Of a stretch of DNA of 64,000 nt, positions 43,792 to 53,631 are shown in pieces. This stretch comes from Shouchella hunanensis (GTDB lineage: Bacteria; Bacillota; Bacilli; Bacillales; Bacillaceae_D), in contig NZ_CP117834.1 of the NCBI RefSeq assembly GCF_028735875.1, positions 2,158,001-2,222,000 on the forward strand, read 5' to 3'. Within the stretch, counting starts at the first letter, position 1. Every line of letters starts with the position of its first letter. The notes below the pieces were generated by a model. It saw only the letters and a list, made by a program, of their open reading frames with translations, was not told where the DNA came from and did no database searches. A program made the position numbers and the translations under genes.

Positions 43792-44032
43792 TGGTATGGT
43801 TGGAGTGCTTTTCTTTTCGAAGGTGTGAAAGTTCTTCTAAAATGTGCTCTTGGGTCTCTTTTATGGCGGTTAGATCTTGACGAAATTGTGCTTGCTCCGA
43901 TTGATTCTGTTTAATCGTCTCTGCATGTTTCTTTCGCTGTGTGTTGATTTTTGGGATGAGAACAATAAGGAAAATAAGCGTGAGCAGTAAGGATACGAGC
44001 GGGATAAGTAGCATAATGAGGTTAATAGTCAT
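43787..44032 (-). CDS. Small membrane protein with coiled-coil tail
   Basis: The 81-residue protein has one long TM helix (LIMLLIPLVSLLLTLIFLIVLIP) followed by a charged helical coiled-coil (KHAETIKQNQSEQAQFRQDLTAIKETQ, split across heptads). ATG 44032 is used; a TTG nine bases upstream is possible given the AAGGAGG position. Family not recognised; such layouts occur in small scaffold proteins of cell envelopes. Confidence 0.6.
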   Translation of the reverse strand: MTINLIMLLIPLVSLLLTLIFLIVLIPKINTQRKKHAETIKQNQSEQAQFRQDLTAIKETQEHILEELSHLRKEKHSNHTN

Positions 44033-44110
44033 CTTCTCCAAGACCTCCTTTTCTTTCACTTTAGCATAAAGATGGAAAGGTTTTCTATTAAAGGTTGTAA
44101 CGAATACTAG

Positions 44111-44139
44111 TTGACATCGGTTACAAAAAGCAGTATGGT
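44111..44139 (+). promoter_or_regulatory. Promoter of the licT-bglPH locus
   Basis: TTGACA (44111-44116), a 17-base spacer and TATGGT (44134-44139) lie 20 bases before the first RAT site. No clear cre site was found next to it. Confidence 0.65.
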
Positions 44140-44158
44140 GTAATCATAATACAATACG

Positions 44159-44250
44159 GGATTGTTACTGATTCGATCAGGCATTACCTATGTTAAGAGC
44201 ACGCAAGCATTTTTTGTGTTTCTTAAGATGGGATTTTTGTTGTTTTTGGA
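44159..44250 (+). promoter_or_regulatory. RAT antiterminator 1 and overlapping terminator before licT
   Basis: GGATTGTTACTG...CAGGCATTACC (44159-44188) matches the ribonucleic antiterminator bound by LicT/BglG proteins. Its 3' end overlaps a terminator stem (about 44187-44198 with 44220-44232, including TTAAGA/TCTTAA) followed by a T-rich tail. The regulator gene therefore controls its own transcription by antitermination. Confidence 0.88.
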
Positions 44251-44267
44251 TAGGTGGAGGACGTAGT

Positions 44268-45110
44268 ATGAAATTCATAAAAGCATTCAATAACAATGTT
44301 GCATTGGTGAAAGATGATTCTGAGTTAGAGTGGATTATCATGGGAACAGGCGTCGGTTTTCAGAAAAGCAAGGGCGACCTCATTCCTGAGGAGGACATTC
44401 GTCGTAAATTTGTTGCGGAACAATCTTCTACTCGAAAGCCTATTATGCAAGTGTTGAATGAAATTGATCCTAAAGTCCTCGACGTATCAGTAGAAATTAT
44501 TAAAAATGCTGAATCCAGTTTAAAGGTTACATTTACGAACTCTATTTATTTAACCCTTGCCGATCATTTAAGTTTTGCAATCAAACGCTCAAATGAACGA
44601 ATTGATTATGCTGAAGCGAGCCGCTGGGAAGTGAAAAATCTCTATCCTAAGGAATATGAAGCAGCGAAGGAAGCCATTCGTCAAGTATTTGACAAGCTTG
44701 ATGTGCTGTTACCGAAAAGCGAAGAGACGTTTCTAACCTATCATTTTGTGAATGGTCAGCAAGAAAACAAAACGAAAATGGAAGAAACATTAAAGATGAC
44801 AGAGTTGATTAATCGTGTGATTGAACTTGTTCAATACCATTTTCAGATTAAATTAGACGAGGATTCTTTGAACTATACAAGGTTTGTTACTCATCTACGC
44901 TATTTTTTAATACGACAAATGAAGCAAGACGCACTTGAACAAGAGGAAGTGGATAAAACCCTTCTGGAGCTAGTGAAAACGAAGTATGAAAAAGCGTATC
45001 AGGCGGTTGAAAAGATAGCAAAACTACTGGAAACAAAATACGGTTGGACACTTTCATCCAATGAAAGGCTATATCTTACTTTACATGTTTGGCGTGTGAC
45101 CAAACGTTAA
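44268..45110 (+). CDS. licT: BglG/LicT family transcriptional antiterminator
   Basis: The 280-residue protein has an N-terminal CAT RNA-binding domain (1-55: MKFIKAFNNNVALV, MGTGVGFQKSKGD) and two PTS regulation domains with the phosphorylatable histidines at H100 (LADHLSF), H159 (TYHFVN), H209 (THLRYFL) and H273 (LTLHVWR), close to LicT positions. It dimerises when the beta-glucoside PTS is active and binds the two RAT sites here to prevent termination. ATG 44268 follows GGTGGAGG; the longer open frame would begin in the terminator and is rejected. Confidence 0.93.
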   Translation: MKFIKAFNNNVALVKDDSELEWIIMGTGVGFQKSKGDLIPEEDIRRKFVAEQSSTRKPIMQVLNEIDPKVLDVSVEIIKNAESSLKVTFTNSIYLTLADHLSFAIKRSNERIDYAEASRWEVKNLYPKEYEAAKEAIRQVFDKLDVLLPKSEETFLTYHFVNGQQENKTKMEETLKMTELINRVIELVQYHFQIKLDEDSLNYTRFVTHLRYFLIRQMKQDALEQEEVDKTLLELVKTKYEKAYQAVEKIAKLLETKYGWTLSSNERLYLTLHVWRVTKR

Positions 45111-45132
45111 TTGAATACTGAAGAGTCATAGA

Positions 45133-45200
45133 GGATTGTTACTGATTTGATCAGGCATTACCCAAACGGTACGGCATACGTCGACTGTTTGGGTATTTTT
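45133..45200 (+). promoter_or_regulatory. RAT antiterminator 2 and terminator before bglP
   Basis: GGATTGTTACTG-ATTTGA-TCAGGCATTACC (45133-45162) is almost identical to RAT 1. It overlaps ACCCAAAC (45160-45167), which pairs with GTTTGGGT (45187-45194), followed by ATTTTTT. Binding of LicT to the RAT would block this terminator and let transcription enter bglP. Confidence 0.92.
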
Positions 45201-45224
45201 TATGCCCAAAATAGGAGGAAAACA

Positions 45225-47120
45225 ATGACAAAGCATAAGGAACTAGCAGAAAAAGTCCTTAGTCATGTAGGCGGAGCAGGAAACGTTTATCAAGCATGGC
45301 ATTGCGTTACCCGTTTACGCTTTAATTTAACAAACAAAGACAACGTTGACATTGAAGCCATTAAACAAATAGATGGCGTATTAGGCGCTCAATTTTCAGG
45401 CGATCAGTTTCAAGTCATTATTGGAAACAAAGTGGCTGATGTTTACGCAGAGTTAGAACCACTAGTAGAAAATGAAGGTGGGGGAAAAAACGACCAAAAG
45501 AGTGGAAAGTCAGGCGTCATCTCGTCTGTTATGGACTTTATCTCTGGTGTGTTCACTCCTATTCTTCCGGCTTTAGCAGGCGCCGGTTTACTTAAAGGGT
45601 TTCTGGCTTTATTTGTAACCGTTGGCTGGATGACAAATACAGGTGATACGTATGCGGTTTTAAATGCGATTGGCGATAGTGTCTTTTATTTCCTGCCGTT
45701 TTTCCTAGCTGTTTCTACAGCTCGTAAAGTAAAGACAAATGAGTATCTTGCTTTAATTGTAGCTGGGACGATGATGTATCCAACATTTATTGATGCTGCT
45801 AATGGACTGACGGATCAAACAAGTTTTACGTTGTTTAATCTTTCATTCATTTCCATCCCTGTCTTAAGTTATGCATCGAGTGTTATTCCCATTATCTTAT
45901 CTGTTCTACTTTTAAAATATGTTTATAACGGCGTTAAAAAAGTAGTACCGTCTGTTATTTCATTAATGTTCTCGCCTTTACTTACATTCTTAATTGTTTT
46001 GCCTATAACGTTATGGATTATTGGTCCACTTGGATCGAATTTAGGGGAAGGACTTTCAACTGTTTTTGTTTGGCTTTTTGATGTCGCAGGTCCTGTCGCA
46101 GGGTTGCTACTAGGTGGTCTTATGCCGCTCGTTATCATGACGGGGATGCATTATGCGTTTGTTCCAATTGCGATTCAGAACATTAACTCCAGCGGAACCG
46201 ATACATTTTTGCAACCTATGATGTTCATTAGCAATTTAGCTCAATCAGGGGCAGCTTTTGGTGTTGCAGTTCGATCGAGAAATAAAGCGTTAAAACAATT
46301 AGCTGCCTCTTCAGGTATTTCAGCGATGATCGGTATTACGGAACCAGCCATGTATGGAGTGAACATGAAGTTAAAGAAACCGTTTATTTATGCCATGCTT
46401 TCAAGTGGTGTACTTGGTGCCTTTGCAGGATGGTATGGTTTTAAAGCCTTTGCTCTTGGTGGTTTAGTAGGTGTATTTTCGATTCCTGTTTTTGCAGATC
46501 CTAGTGGAGCGGTTGGCGCGATTGTCGTAGCGGTTCTTCTGTTTGTTCTTTCGCTTGTCATTCCGTTTGTGCTCGTATTGGTCTTAGGTTTTAAAGACAT
46601 ACCAGAAGAAAACGATTCAACGCCAGTAGTTGAAAATAAAAAGGAAATCGTTGCTTCAGGTAAAGAAAAAGCAATCAACTCCCCATTAAAAGGAGAATTA
46701 GTACCTTTAAAAGACTTATCTGATCCTACGTTTGCCCAGGAAATTATGGGAAAAGGCGTCGCGATTGAGCCGACAGAAAACCGGATTATTGCTCCTATAT
46801 CTGGAGAGGTCATGGTTCTTCCTGACTCTCAACATGCGATTGGGATTAAAGGAGACGAAGGCGAAGAAATTCTCATTCACATAGGAATTGATACCGTGTC
46901 CCTCAAAGGAGAGCACTTCAAAGCATTCGTACAAGTAGGGGATCGGATTGAGGTTGGGGAACTGCTCATAACGTTTGATCGTGAGGCCATCAAGGAAGCT
47001 GGATTTCAAACGGTAACGATGATCATTGTAACGAATACACCAGATTATCTAGATGTCCTTCCTATGAACGAATCTGGTCTTATCTTTGAAGGGGAACAAC
47101 TGTTAACCATTATTCGCTAA
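45225..47120 (+). CDS. bglP: Beta-glucoside PTS transporter, EIIBCA
   Basis: The 631-residue protein has IIB first (phospho-cysteine C27 in QAWHCVTRLRF), then a IIC domain with ten or so membrane helices (MDFISGVFTPILPALAGAGLLKG, GGLMPLVIMTGMHYAFVPI), then IIA with phospho-histidine H552 (ILIHIGIDTVSLKG). It imports and phosphorylates aryl- or alkyl-beta-glucosides such as salicin and may also phosphorylate LicT. ATG 45225 after AGGAGGAA is chosen; the upstream frame is inside the RAT/terminator. Confidence 0.94.
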   Translation: MTKHKELAEKVLSHVGGAGNVYQAWHCVTRLRFNLTNKDNVDIEAIKQIDGVLGAQFSGDQFQVIIGNKVADVYAELEPLVENEGGGKNDQKSGKSGVISSVMDFISGVFTPILPALAGAGLLKGFLALFVTVGWMTNTGDTYAVLNAIGDSVFYFLPFFLAVSTARKVKTNEYLALIVAGTMMYPTFIDAANGLTDQTSFTLFNLSFISIPVLSYASSVIPIILSVLLLKYVYNGVKKVVPSVISLMFSPLLTFLIVLPITLWIIGPLGSNLGEGLSTVFVWLFDVAGPVAGLLLGGLMPLVIMTGMHYAFVPIAIQNINSSGTDTFLQPMMFISNLAQSGAAFGVAVRSRNKALKQLAASSGISAMIGITEPAMYGVNMKLKKPFIYAMLSSGVLGAFAGWYGFKAFALGGLVGVFSIPVFADPSGAVGAIVVAVLLFVLSLVIPFVLVLVLGFKDIPEENDSTPVVENKKEIVASGKEKAINSPLKGELVPLKDLSDPTFAQEIMGKGVAIEPTENRIIAPISGEVMVLPDSQHAIGIKGDEGEEILIHIGIDTVSLKGEHFKAFVQVGDRIEVGELLITFDREAIKEAGFQTVTMIIVTNTPDYLDVLPMNESGLIFEGEQLLTIIR

Positions 47121-48650
<1,530 letters not shown>

Positions 48651-48658
48651 TAAAAGCG

Positions 48659-48700
48659 AAAAGGAGATAGAGGCTAATTAGCCCTTATCTCCTTTTTTTA
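48659..48700 (+). terminator. Terminator of the bgl operon
   Basis: AAAAGGAGATA and TATCTCCTTTT form the core stem, with an inner GGC/GCC, followed by a T-run. Confidence 0.88.
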
Positions 48701-48733
48701 TCATCGTGCAGATAGACAACGGCTAACTGAATG

Positions 48734-48997
48734 CTAGAACGTCGAATGCCTCTCATTTGTTTGTACATAGATGGTTGCTAAATACTCAAGATAGTCATGT
48801 AAGGTGTCTTCGTTTTCGCTCATATTGGTCAAGATAGGGAATAATATCTCCATTTCCTCTTCAGAAGCCGTAATAATTTCATTTACAATGAAAGCTGTAT
48901 CCATCATGTGAAGGTCTTGATCAATAGAAAAGCGATAGCGCTTATGTATAGTAAGTTTTTCTGCAAATAATTGCTGTAACTGTGAAGGTAAACTCAT
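48734..48997 (-). CDS. Small protein of unknown function under a Zur-like operator
   Basis: The 87-residue soluble helical protein (MSLPSQLQQLFAEKLTIHKRY at its start, then acidic helices rich in E and M) has no cysteine and no family I can name. It has a strong AAAGGAGG ribosome binding site and a clear promoter (TTGCTT-17-TATACT, complement of 49076-49048). A perfect AAAACGTAAT-G-ATTACGTTTT dyad lies between promoter and gene, so it is probably repressed when zinc is sufficient. Any role in zinc homeostasis is inferred only from this site. Confidence 0.65.
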   Translation of the reverse strand: MSLPSQLQQLFAEKLTIHKRYRFSIDQDLHMMDTAFIVNEIITASEEEMEILFPILTNMSENEDTLHDYLEYLATIYVQTNERHSTF

Positions 48998-49016
48998 AAA
49001 ATGTATCCTCCTTTTT

Positions 49017-49037
49017 AAAACGTAATGATTACGTTTT
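49017..49037 (-). promoter_or_regulatory. Zur-like box (7-1-7 type dyad)
   Basis: AAAACGTAAT-G-ATTACGTTTT is a perfect 10-1-10 palindrome. The inner CGTAATnATTACG is identical to the core of the B. subtilis Zur box; Fur and PerR boxes differ in this core. It lies just downstream of the -10 element, fitting a repressor site. Confidence 0.7.
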
Positions 49038-49092
49038 GTTAAGTAATAGTATACAGAAATGTGCTGTAAGAAGCAAGTAGCCTACAAAAAAC

Positions 49093-49120
49093 AAAAAACT
49101 GCCCCTAAAAGGACAGTTTT
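49093..49120 (-). terminator. Terminator of the amidohydrolase operon
   Basis: Reading leftwards, AAAACTGTCC...GGGCAGTTTT forms a hairpin with one mismatch and is followed by a T-rich tail. Confidence 0.75.
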
Positions 49121-49125
49121 ACTTA

Positions 49126-50370
49126 TTAAATGGCAAGTGTATCTTTATAGGTGTTACCGTCTTTCATCACAAAAGTAATGTGTTCAGGGTTCTCCAAAAT
49201 GTGTATGTCATCAAGTGGATTACCGTTTACGATAATGACATCAGCCCATTTACCAGCCTCAATCGTACCTACTTTTTCTCCCCAGCCCATACATTCTGCA
49301 GCGGTTTTCGTTGACGCAACAATGGCTTCCATTGGCGACATGCCAATTTCACACATCAGACCAAGCTCTCGGAGATTAATGCCGTGTGGAAAAACACCTG
49401 CATCGGTACCCATTGCGATTTTCACACCTGCTTTGTACGCTTTTTCAATGCTTTTCTTATGAATATCAATCACTTCTTTTGACTTTTCAATGGCATAAGG
49501 AGCCATCGTGTTTGATGTTTCTGCAGCTTCTAAGACGGCGAGAGGAGCAAGCAGGGTTGGGACGAGATAGGTACCATGTTCAAGCATAAGCTCCAAGGCT
49601 TCATCGTCAATAAAAATGCCATGCTCGATGGAATGAATGCCGGCACGAACAGCGTTTTTAATCCCTTCTGCACCTTGACCGTGAGCCATTACTTTCACAC
49701 CTTTACGAAACGTTGCTTCTTCGACCATCACTTCAAGTTCTTCCTGAGAGAACTGAGTGAATTCTGGATGATCGGTAGGGCTTGACACGCCACCAGTCGC
49801 ATGGACTTTCACAACATCAGCTCCGGCACGCAACATTTCACGAACGGTTTTGCGTACTTCTTCACGACCGTCACATTTTCCATCAGGCATGCCAGGATAA
49901 ACAGGTGGTGTCGTATCAATTCCTGAAATGTTCCAACTATCGCCGTGGCCGCCTGTAATCGTAAGAGGGTTAATGCTTACTTGCATTCTAGGACCCGCTA
50001 CTAACCCGTCTTCTACGGCTTTTTTTATACCTGCATCAGCAAAACCTGCGTCGCGAACAGAAGTAATTCCTGTCTGAATCGTCGTTTCTAGTCGCTTGGC
50101 TGCTTCAAAGAATCGATACGAGAAAGGTGTTAATAACGATTCTTGCACATTTTTAATTTCAAGTGCCATATGAACGTGAGTATCAATGAGTCCTGGAAGG
50201 AGGTATTGACCACCTCCATCGATAATCGTTGCGTCTGAAGGAATGGTAATGGTTTGAGAAGTGCCTACCGCTTTAATGTGATTCTTCTCCACAAGCACAA
50301 CTGCCTGTTCAATGGCGTCATTGCCTGTACCGTCAATCATTGTTACGTTTGTAATAGCTGTTATCGTCAT
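49126..50370 (-). CDS. Metal-dependent amidohydrolase (imidazolonepropionase/Xaa-Pro dipeptidase-like)
   Basis: The 414-residue amidohydrolase-superfamily enzyme has the first metal motif LIDTHVHM near 62, a likely carboxylated lysine in GADVVKVHATGG, metal histidines in MAHGQGAEG and SIEHGIFID, and the catalytic aspartate in AMGTDAGVFPHG. Relatives hydrolyse Xaa-Pro dipeptides, imidazolonepropionate or cyclic imides, so the substrate is open. ATG follows AAAAGGAGA. It is co-transcribed after a permease, whose cargo is probably its substrate. Confidence 0.87.
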   Translation of the reverse strand: MTITAITNVTMIDGTGNDAIEQAVVLVEKNHIKAVGTSQTITIPSDATIIDGGGQYLLPGLIDTHVHMALEIKNVQESLLTPFSYRFFEAAKRLETTIQTGITSVRDAGFADAGIKKAVEDGLVAGPRMQVSINPLTITGGHGDSWNISGIDTTPPVYPGMPDGKCDGREEVRKTVREMLRAGADVVKVHATGGVSSPTDHPEFTQFSQEELEVMVEEATFRKGVKVMAHGQGAEGIKNAVRAGIHSIEHGIFIDDEALELMLEHGTYLVPTLLAPLAVLEAAETSNTMAPYAIEKSKEVIDIHKKSIEKAYKAGVKIAMGTDAGVFPHGINLRELGLMCEIGMSPMEAIVASTKTAAECMGWGEKVGTIEAGKWADVIIVNGNPLDDIHILENPEHITFVMKDGNTYKDTLAI

Positions 50371-50385
50371 GTAAACCGTCTCCTT

Positions 50386-51546
50386 TTAAAGTGTTGATAT
50401 TAAAATACTTGCGATTGCTACAGAGCCGACTGTTACGGAGGTAAAGCCACCAATTAACATCGGCGCCATTAGCTCATCCATAATTCGTTGACGTTCGGCC
50501 TCGGTTCGACCTTCGCTACGACTAATCTCCTCAACGATGAGGTAATCTCCAGGGAAACCATAAAGGGCTGTAAGCACAACCGGAATCGATTTATTCGTAT
50601 CCCATTTAAAAAGCTTTGCTCCGATAATGGCACCGAGCATGAGCCCAGCAATGCCGACAATCATAATAACCATAACCGGTAGTAGGGAAGCGACAATTTG
50701 ATCCCAAGTGACACCGATGAGGGAATTAATGACAACGAATATTAACGCAATCATCGTGATACCTGAGCTATTTGCTTTTTCCATTGAACGTTCTGGTAAA
50801 AAGCGAAGGGCCGCTGCGGCTACACCGATAGCGAGTGCCCAAAGGCTGGCGTTAATACCTGTAAACTGTCCTAAAAAGACTGCAAGAGCACCACCTGCGA
50901 AAAGGAGAAAAATAATGACAAAATGGCTTTGCATCCATTCTTTTGGAAGCACATAGCTTTTTTCTTTTTCTGTTGAATCAGGCGCTAACCCTTGAGCAGC
51001 GTCTGCAGCGGTTTCATCCGCTCGAATTTTTTTCGCATAGCGAGCGAGAAAAATAGATGTTAACGGCATTCCAAAGAAATTTTGAATAGTAAAAACAGTA
51101 ATAGGAATAGCAATAATGGCTGTTAAGCCAGCTTCTCTTAATCCATCGGCCGTTACAATATACGCAATGATTCCGCCTGTAATGGGACCGGCGCCTGCCA
51201 CAGCCGTTGCATAGTCAAAAAGAAGCGTGACAATAACGATGACACCAATAACAGAAAAGGCTAAACCAATTAATGTAATCAATACAGCTTGATATTGTTT
51301 GAACATGGTTTTTAATGGAATCATTGTCCCTAAATGAACAATTAATACAGGTACAAGGACGCCGCCGACAGCAACGAATGTTGAGGCAGCAATGTACTCT
51401 TCAGGTAAGATCCCCGTTTGTAACAAAACAAACACTGTTGCGACAACCACAAGTAATGTTGGAATTCTTGCTCGAGATTTAATGGAAATGACCTCACCGA
51501 TGGCAATGATCGCGATGAATAAAAGTGCTAAATAAATAGGTTGCAA
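50386..51546 (-). CDS. Predicted secondary transporter
   Basis: The 386-residue protein has about eleven membrane helices and a polar central loop (RADETAADAAQGLAPDSTEKEK, 22 residues in two halves). Conserved-looking segments include VVLTALYGFPGDYLIVEEISRSEG and LMAPMLIGGFTSVTVGSVAIA near the end. I recognise it only as an uncharacterised permease. TTG 51546 is chosen because GAGGAGG lies 7 bases upstream; the longer frame starting at 51603 covers the operator region. It probably imports the substrate of the amidohydrolase. Confidence 0.7.
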   Translation of the reverse strand: MQPIYLALLFIAIIAIGEVISIKSRARIPTLLVVVATVFVLLQTGILPEEYIAASTFVAVGGVLVPVLIVHLGTMIPLKTMFKQYQAVLITLIGLAFSVIGVIVIVTLLFDYATAVAGAGPITGGIIAYIVTADGLREAGLTAIIAIPITVFTIQNFFGMPLTSIFLARYAKKIRADETAADAAQGLAPDSTEKEKSYVLPKEWMQSHFVIIFLLFAGGALAVFLGQFTGINASLWALAIGVAAAALRFLPERSMEKANSSGITMIALIFVVINSLIGVTWDQIVASLLPVMVIMIVGIAGLMLGAIIGAKLFKWDTNKSIPVVLTALYGFPGDYLIVEEISRSEGRTEAERQRIMDELMAPMLIGGFTSVTVGSVAIASILISTL

Positions 51547-51615
51547 ACCGGTTCCTCCTCTGTCAAAGTCTTGCACTGCTCGTTGACAAAAGAGTCTGAA
51601 CAAATGCTTACATCT

Positions 51616-51650
51616 GACTATAGTCTAAAAAGACAGACAATTCTATAGTC
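51616..51650 (-). promoter_or_regulatory. Repeated CTATAGTC motifs upstream of the permease operon
   Basis: GACTATAGTC (51616-51625, palindromic) and a second CTATAGTC (51643-51650) lie in the gap between the regulator and the permease. They are candidate binding sites for the GAF-PucR regulator encoded immediately upstream. Confidence 0.45.
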
Positions 51651-51671
51651 TTATTCGACAAAATTCACGGC

Positions 51672-53450
51672 TTATTTTTGTCTTTTGTGGCTAAATGAAT
51701 TTATTTCTAAATAGTTTGCAATTTTTAAAGCTAAATGGGTATTAAAGGCTTCTTCTACTGTAAACCCTTTTATTTTAAGGAGTTCATAGATTTTTTTTAA
51801 CCGGTACTTTACGGTATTTACATGAACGTAAAGCACAAGGGCTGTTTCTTTTAACCGCTGACCTTGTTCCATATAGACAAAGAGAGTGTTGAGTAATTCA
51901 CCTGATGGGTCATGTGTCATTAGTGTGCCTAGTTTATCAAAAACGTAGTCTGTTAGTTCTTCTTTGTTCATATTCAAAAATAAGCGGTAGGGGCCAAGTG
52001 AATCAAAGTCGACCAGTTCATTCGGACGTTGTTTACGCTGCAAATAGTGAATGACCCGAACGGCTTCCATATAGGATTCTTTTAGAGCTGTTGGCTTGGA
52101 TACATGGCGACCAAGACCTACATAACCAGATAGGTTCCACTTAGACTGTGTATAGGATAGCAATTCGTGTAAAAAACCCTTAATCTTTGAAGGGACAGAC
52201 GCGCTTGAAAACGTAAAAAGAAACGTTAAGTCGAAATGGCGTTCATAGACAATGGTGACATCGCTTAGTTTAGATTGTTCATAATACACTTTACGCATAA
52301 GCTGTTGCTTCATACGATTATACATCGGAACCGGTACACCTGAATGCTCTAACTGTAGCTTTCCAATCACATAACGCTGATGCGAACCTGTGGGAATGTG
52401 CATGAGCAATTCTTGAGTCGGGGCTTCAGGTTCTGATGAATGAATAACCATTTCTAGCAGTCTTGCAGTATACATAAGGTCGTCTACATCTTGTTTTTCT
52501 CGTTGATGGAGCTCCATCACGAAAATAGGTAAAGCCTGTTCAATCGCTACTTGATCAAGTGGATTTAACATGGCTTCTTTACTTCCAATGATAATGAGAA
52601 GCCCAATTGGTTCTGTATCAATTTGAATTGGAAATGTGTACAGCGCTGTTTGATCGTTATCCATTGTCCATGTTTGTACACCTTGATGTTTTTCAATATA
52701 AAGTGATGTTAGCATGCTTTCTAAGAGAGTAGACGGAAGAGCAAATGGTGATCGTTCTGGATAACTAGACAATTCTTCAGCAAATTCGTTCACAACGACG
52801 ACATGCTTTGATAGTAAATGAGCTAAAGCACCTGTAATGTCATTCAATCCTCCATAAGAAAGGGACACCCGAGAGAGTGCTTGGTGGATTTCTTGCGTTC
52901 GCTTATTTTGGGAATACAAGCGTGCATTTTCAACAGCAATCGATGCTTGCCGTGCAAACGTTTCTAATAGGTCGAGGTCGTTTGGCTCGAATGTATGCTT
53001 TCGTTCAAAGATATCAACCGTCAATACGCCAATACACGTCCCATCTGATAGATAGAGAGGGACAGAAAGAGCGCTAACTGGGTATGCTAACTCAGGCAAG
53101 GATTGTTCATAATATAGGGCATTTTGAGTGCTTAAGTTGGCCATGCCTGTTTTAGTGTCGTGAAGATGAGAATAAATGTTGCCTCGTTTTTGTTGAAACG
53201 TTTTACCACTCATGCCTTCCCCTGGCTTTAAGCGGACTTTTCCTAATGTTTCCATGTTGAAGCCGATTGCGCTCTCTGCATAAAGAACGTCTTGTTGTTC
53301 GTCATATAAAAATAAAACGCCAGCCGTTGAGCCATCAATGACATGTAAGGCTTCTTGTAAGAGTTGGCGTAAGACATCAGGCAATTCCCGGGTCGAGCTC
53401 AACACACGAATGGAAGCCATTAAGCTCGTTAGTTGTCGATCTGTTTTCAT
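51672..53450 (-). CDS. GAF-domain PucR/CdaR-type transcriptional regulator
   Basis: The 592-residue protein has an N-terminal GAF domain (about 20-180: VIDGSTAGVLFLYDEQ, KPGEGMSGKTFQQ, ALSVPLYLSDGTCIGVLTVD). A middle GGDEF-like CdaR domain follows, and a C-terminal PucR helix-turn-helix (LLNTLFVYMEQGQRLKETA, then VHVNTVKYRLKKIYEL near 545-575). Such proteins activate catabolic genes when they bind the pathway's metabolite. It lies directly upstream of, and on the same strand as, the permease/amidohydrolase pair. ATG 53450 follows AAGGAGATG. Confidence 0.87.
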   Translation of the reverse strand: MKTDRQLTSLMASIRVLSSTRELPDVLRQLLQEALHVIDGSTAGVLFLYDEQQDVLYAESAIGFNMETLGKVRLKPGEGMSGKTFQQKRGNIYSHLHDTKTGMANLSTQNALYYEQSLPELAYPVSALSVPLYLSDGTCIGVLTVDIFERKHTFEPNDLDLLETFARQASIAVENARLYSQNKRTQEIHQALSRVSLSYGGLNDITGALAHLLSKHVVVVNEFAEELSSYPERSPFALPSTLLESMLTSLYIEKHQGVQTWTMDNDQTALYTFPIQIDTEPIGLLIIIGSKEAMLNPLDQVAIEQALPIFVMELHQREKQDVDDLMYTARLLEMVIHSSEPEAPTQELLMHIPTGSHQRYVIGKLQLEHSGVPVPMYNRMKQQLMRKVYYEQSKLSDVTIVYERHFDLTFLFTFSSASVPSKIKGFLHELLSYTQSKWNLSGYVGLGRHVSKPTALKESYMEAVRVIHYLQRKQRPNELVDFDSLGPYRLFLNMNKEELTDYVFDKLGTLMTHDPSGELLNTLFVYMEQGQRLKETALVLYVHVNTVKYRLKKIYELLKIKGFTVEEAFNTHLALKIANYLEINSFSHKRQK

Positions 53451-53631
53451 AGAGCATCTCCTTACTTTTGTTCTGTTAAGCATAAGGGAAGGATGAGGGA
53501 TTGGCTAGTGTTTTGGCGGAGAGTAATTGTTTCCAATATCTTAATTCGAGACTACTAGATCTTAAGGGAGCAGGAATATAGAAATGATGCGACCACGCTA
53601 TACTAAATAGAACAATAAGAGGAGGGATGTC

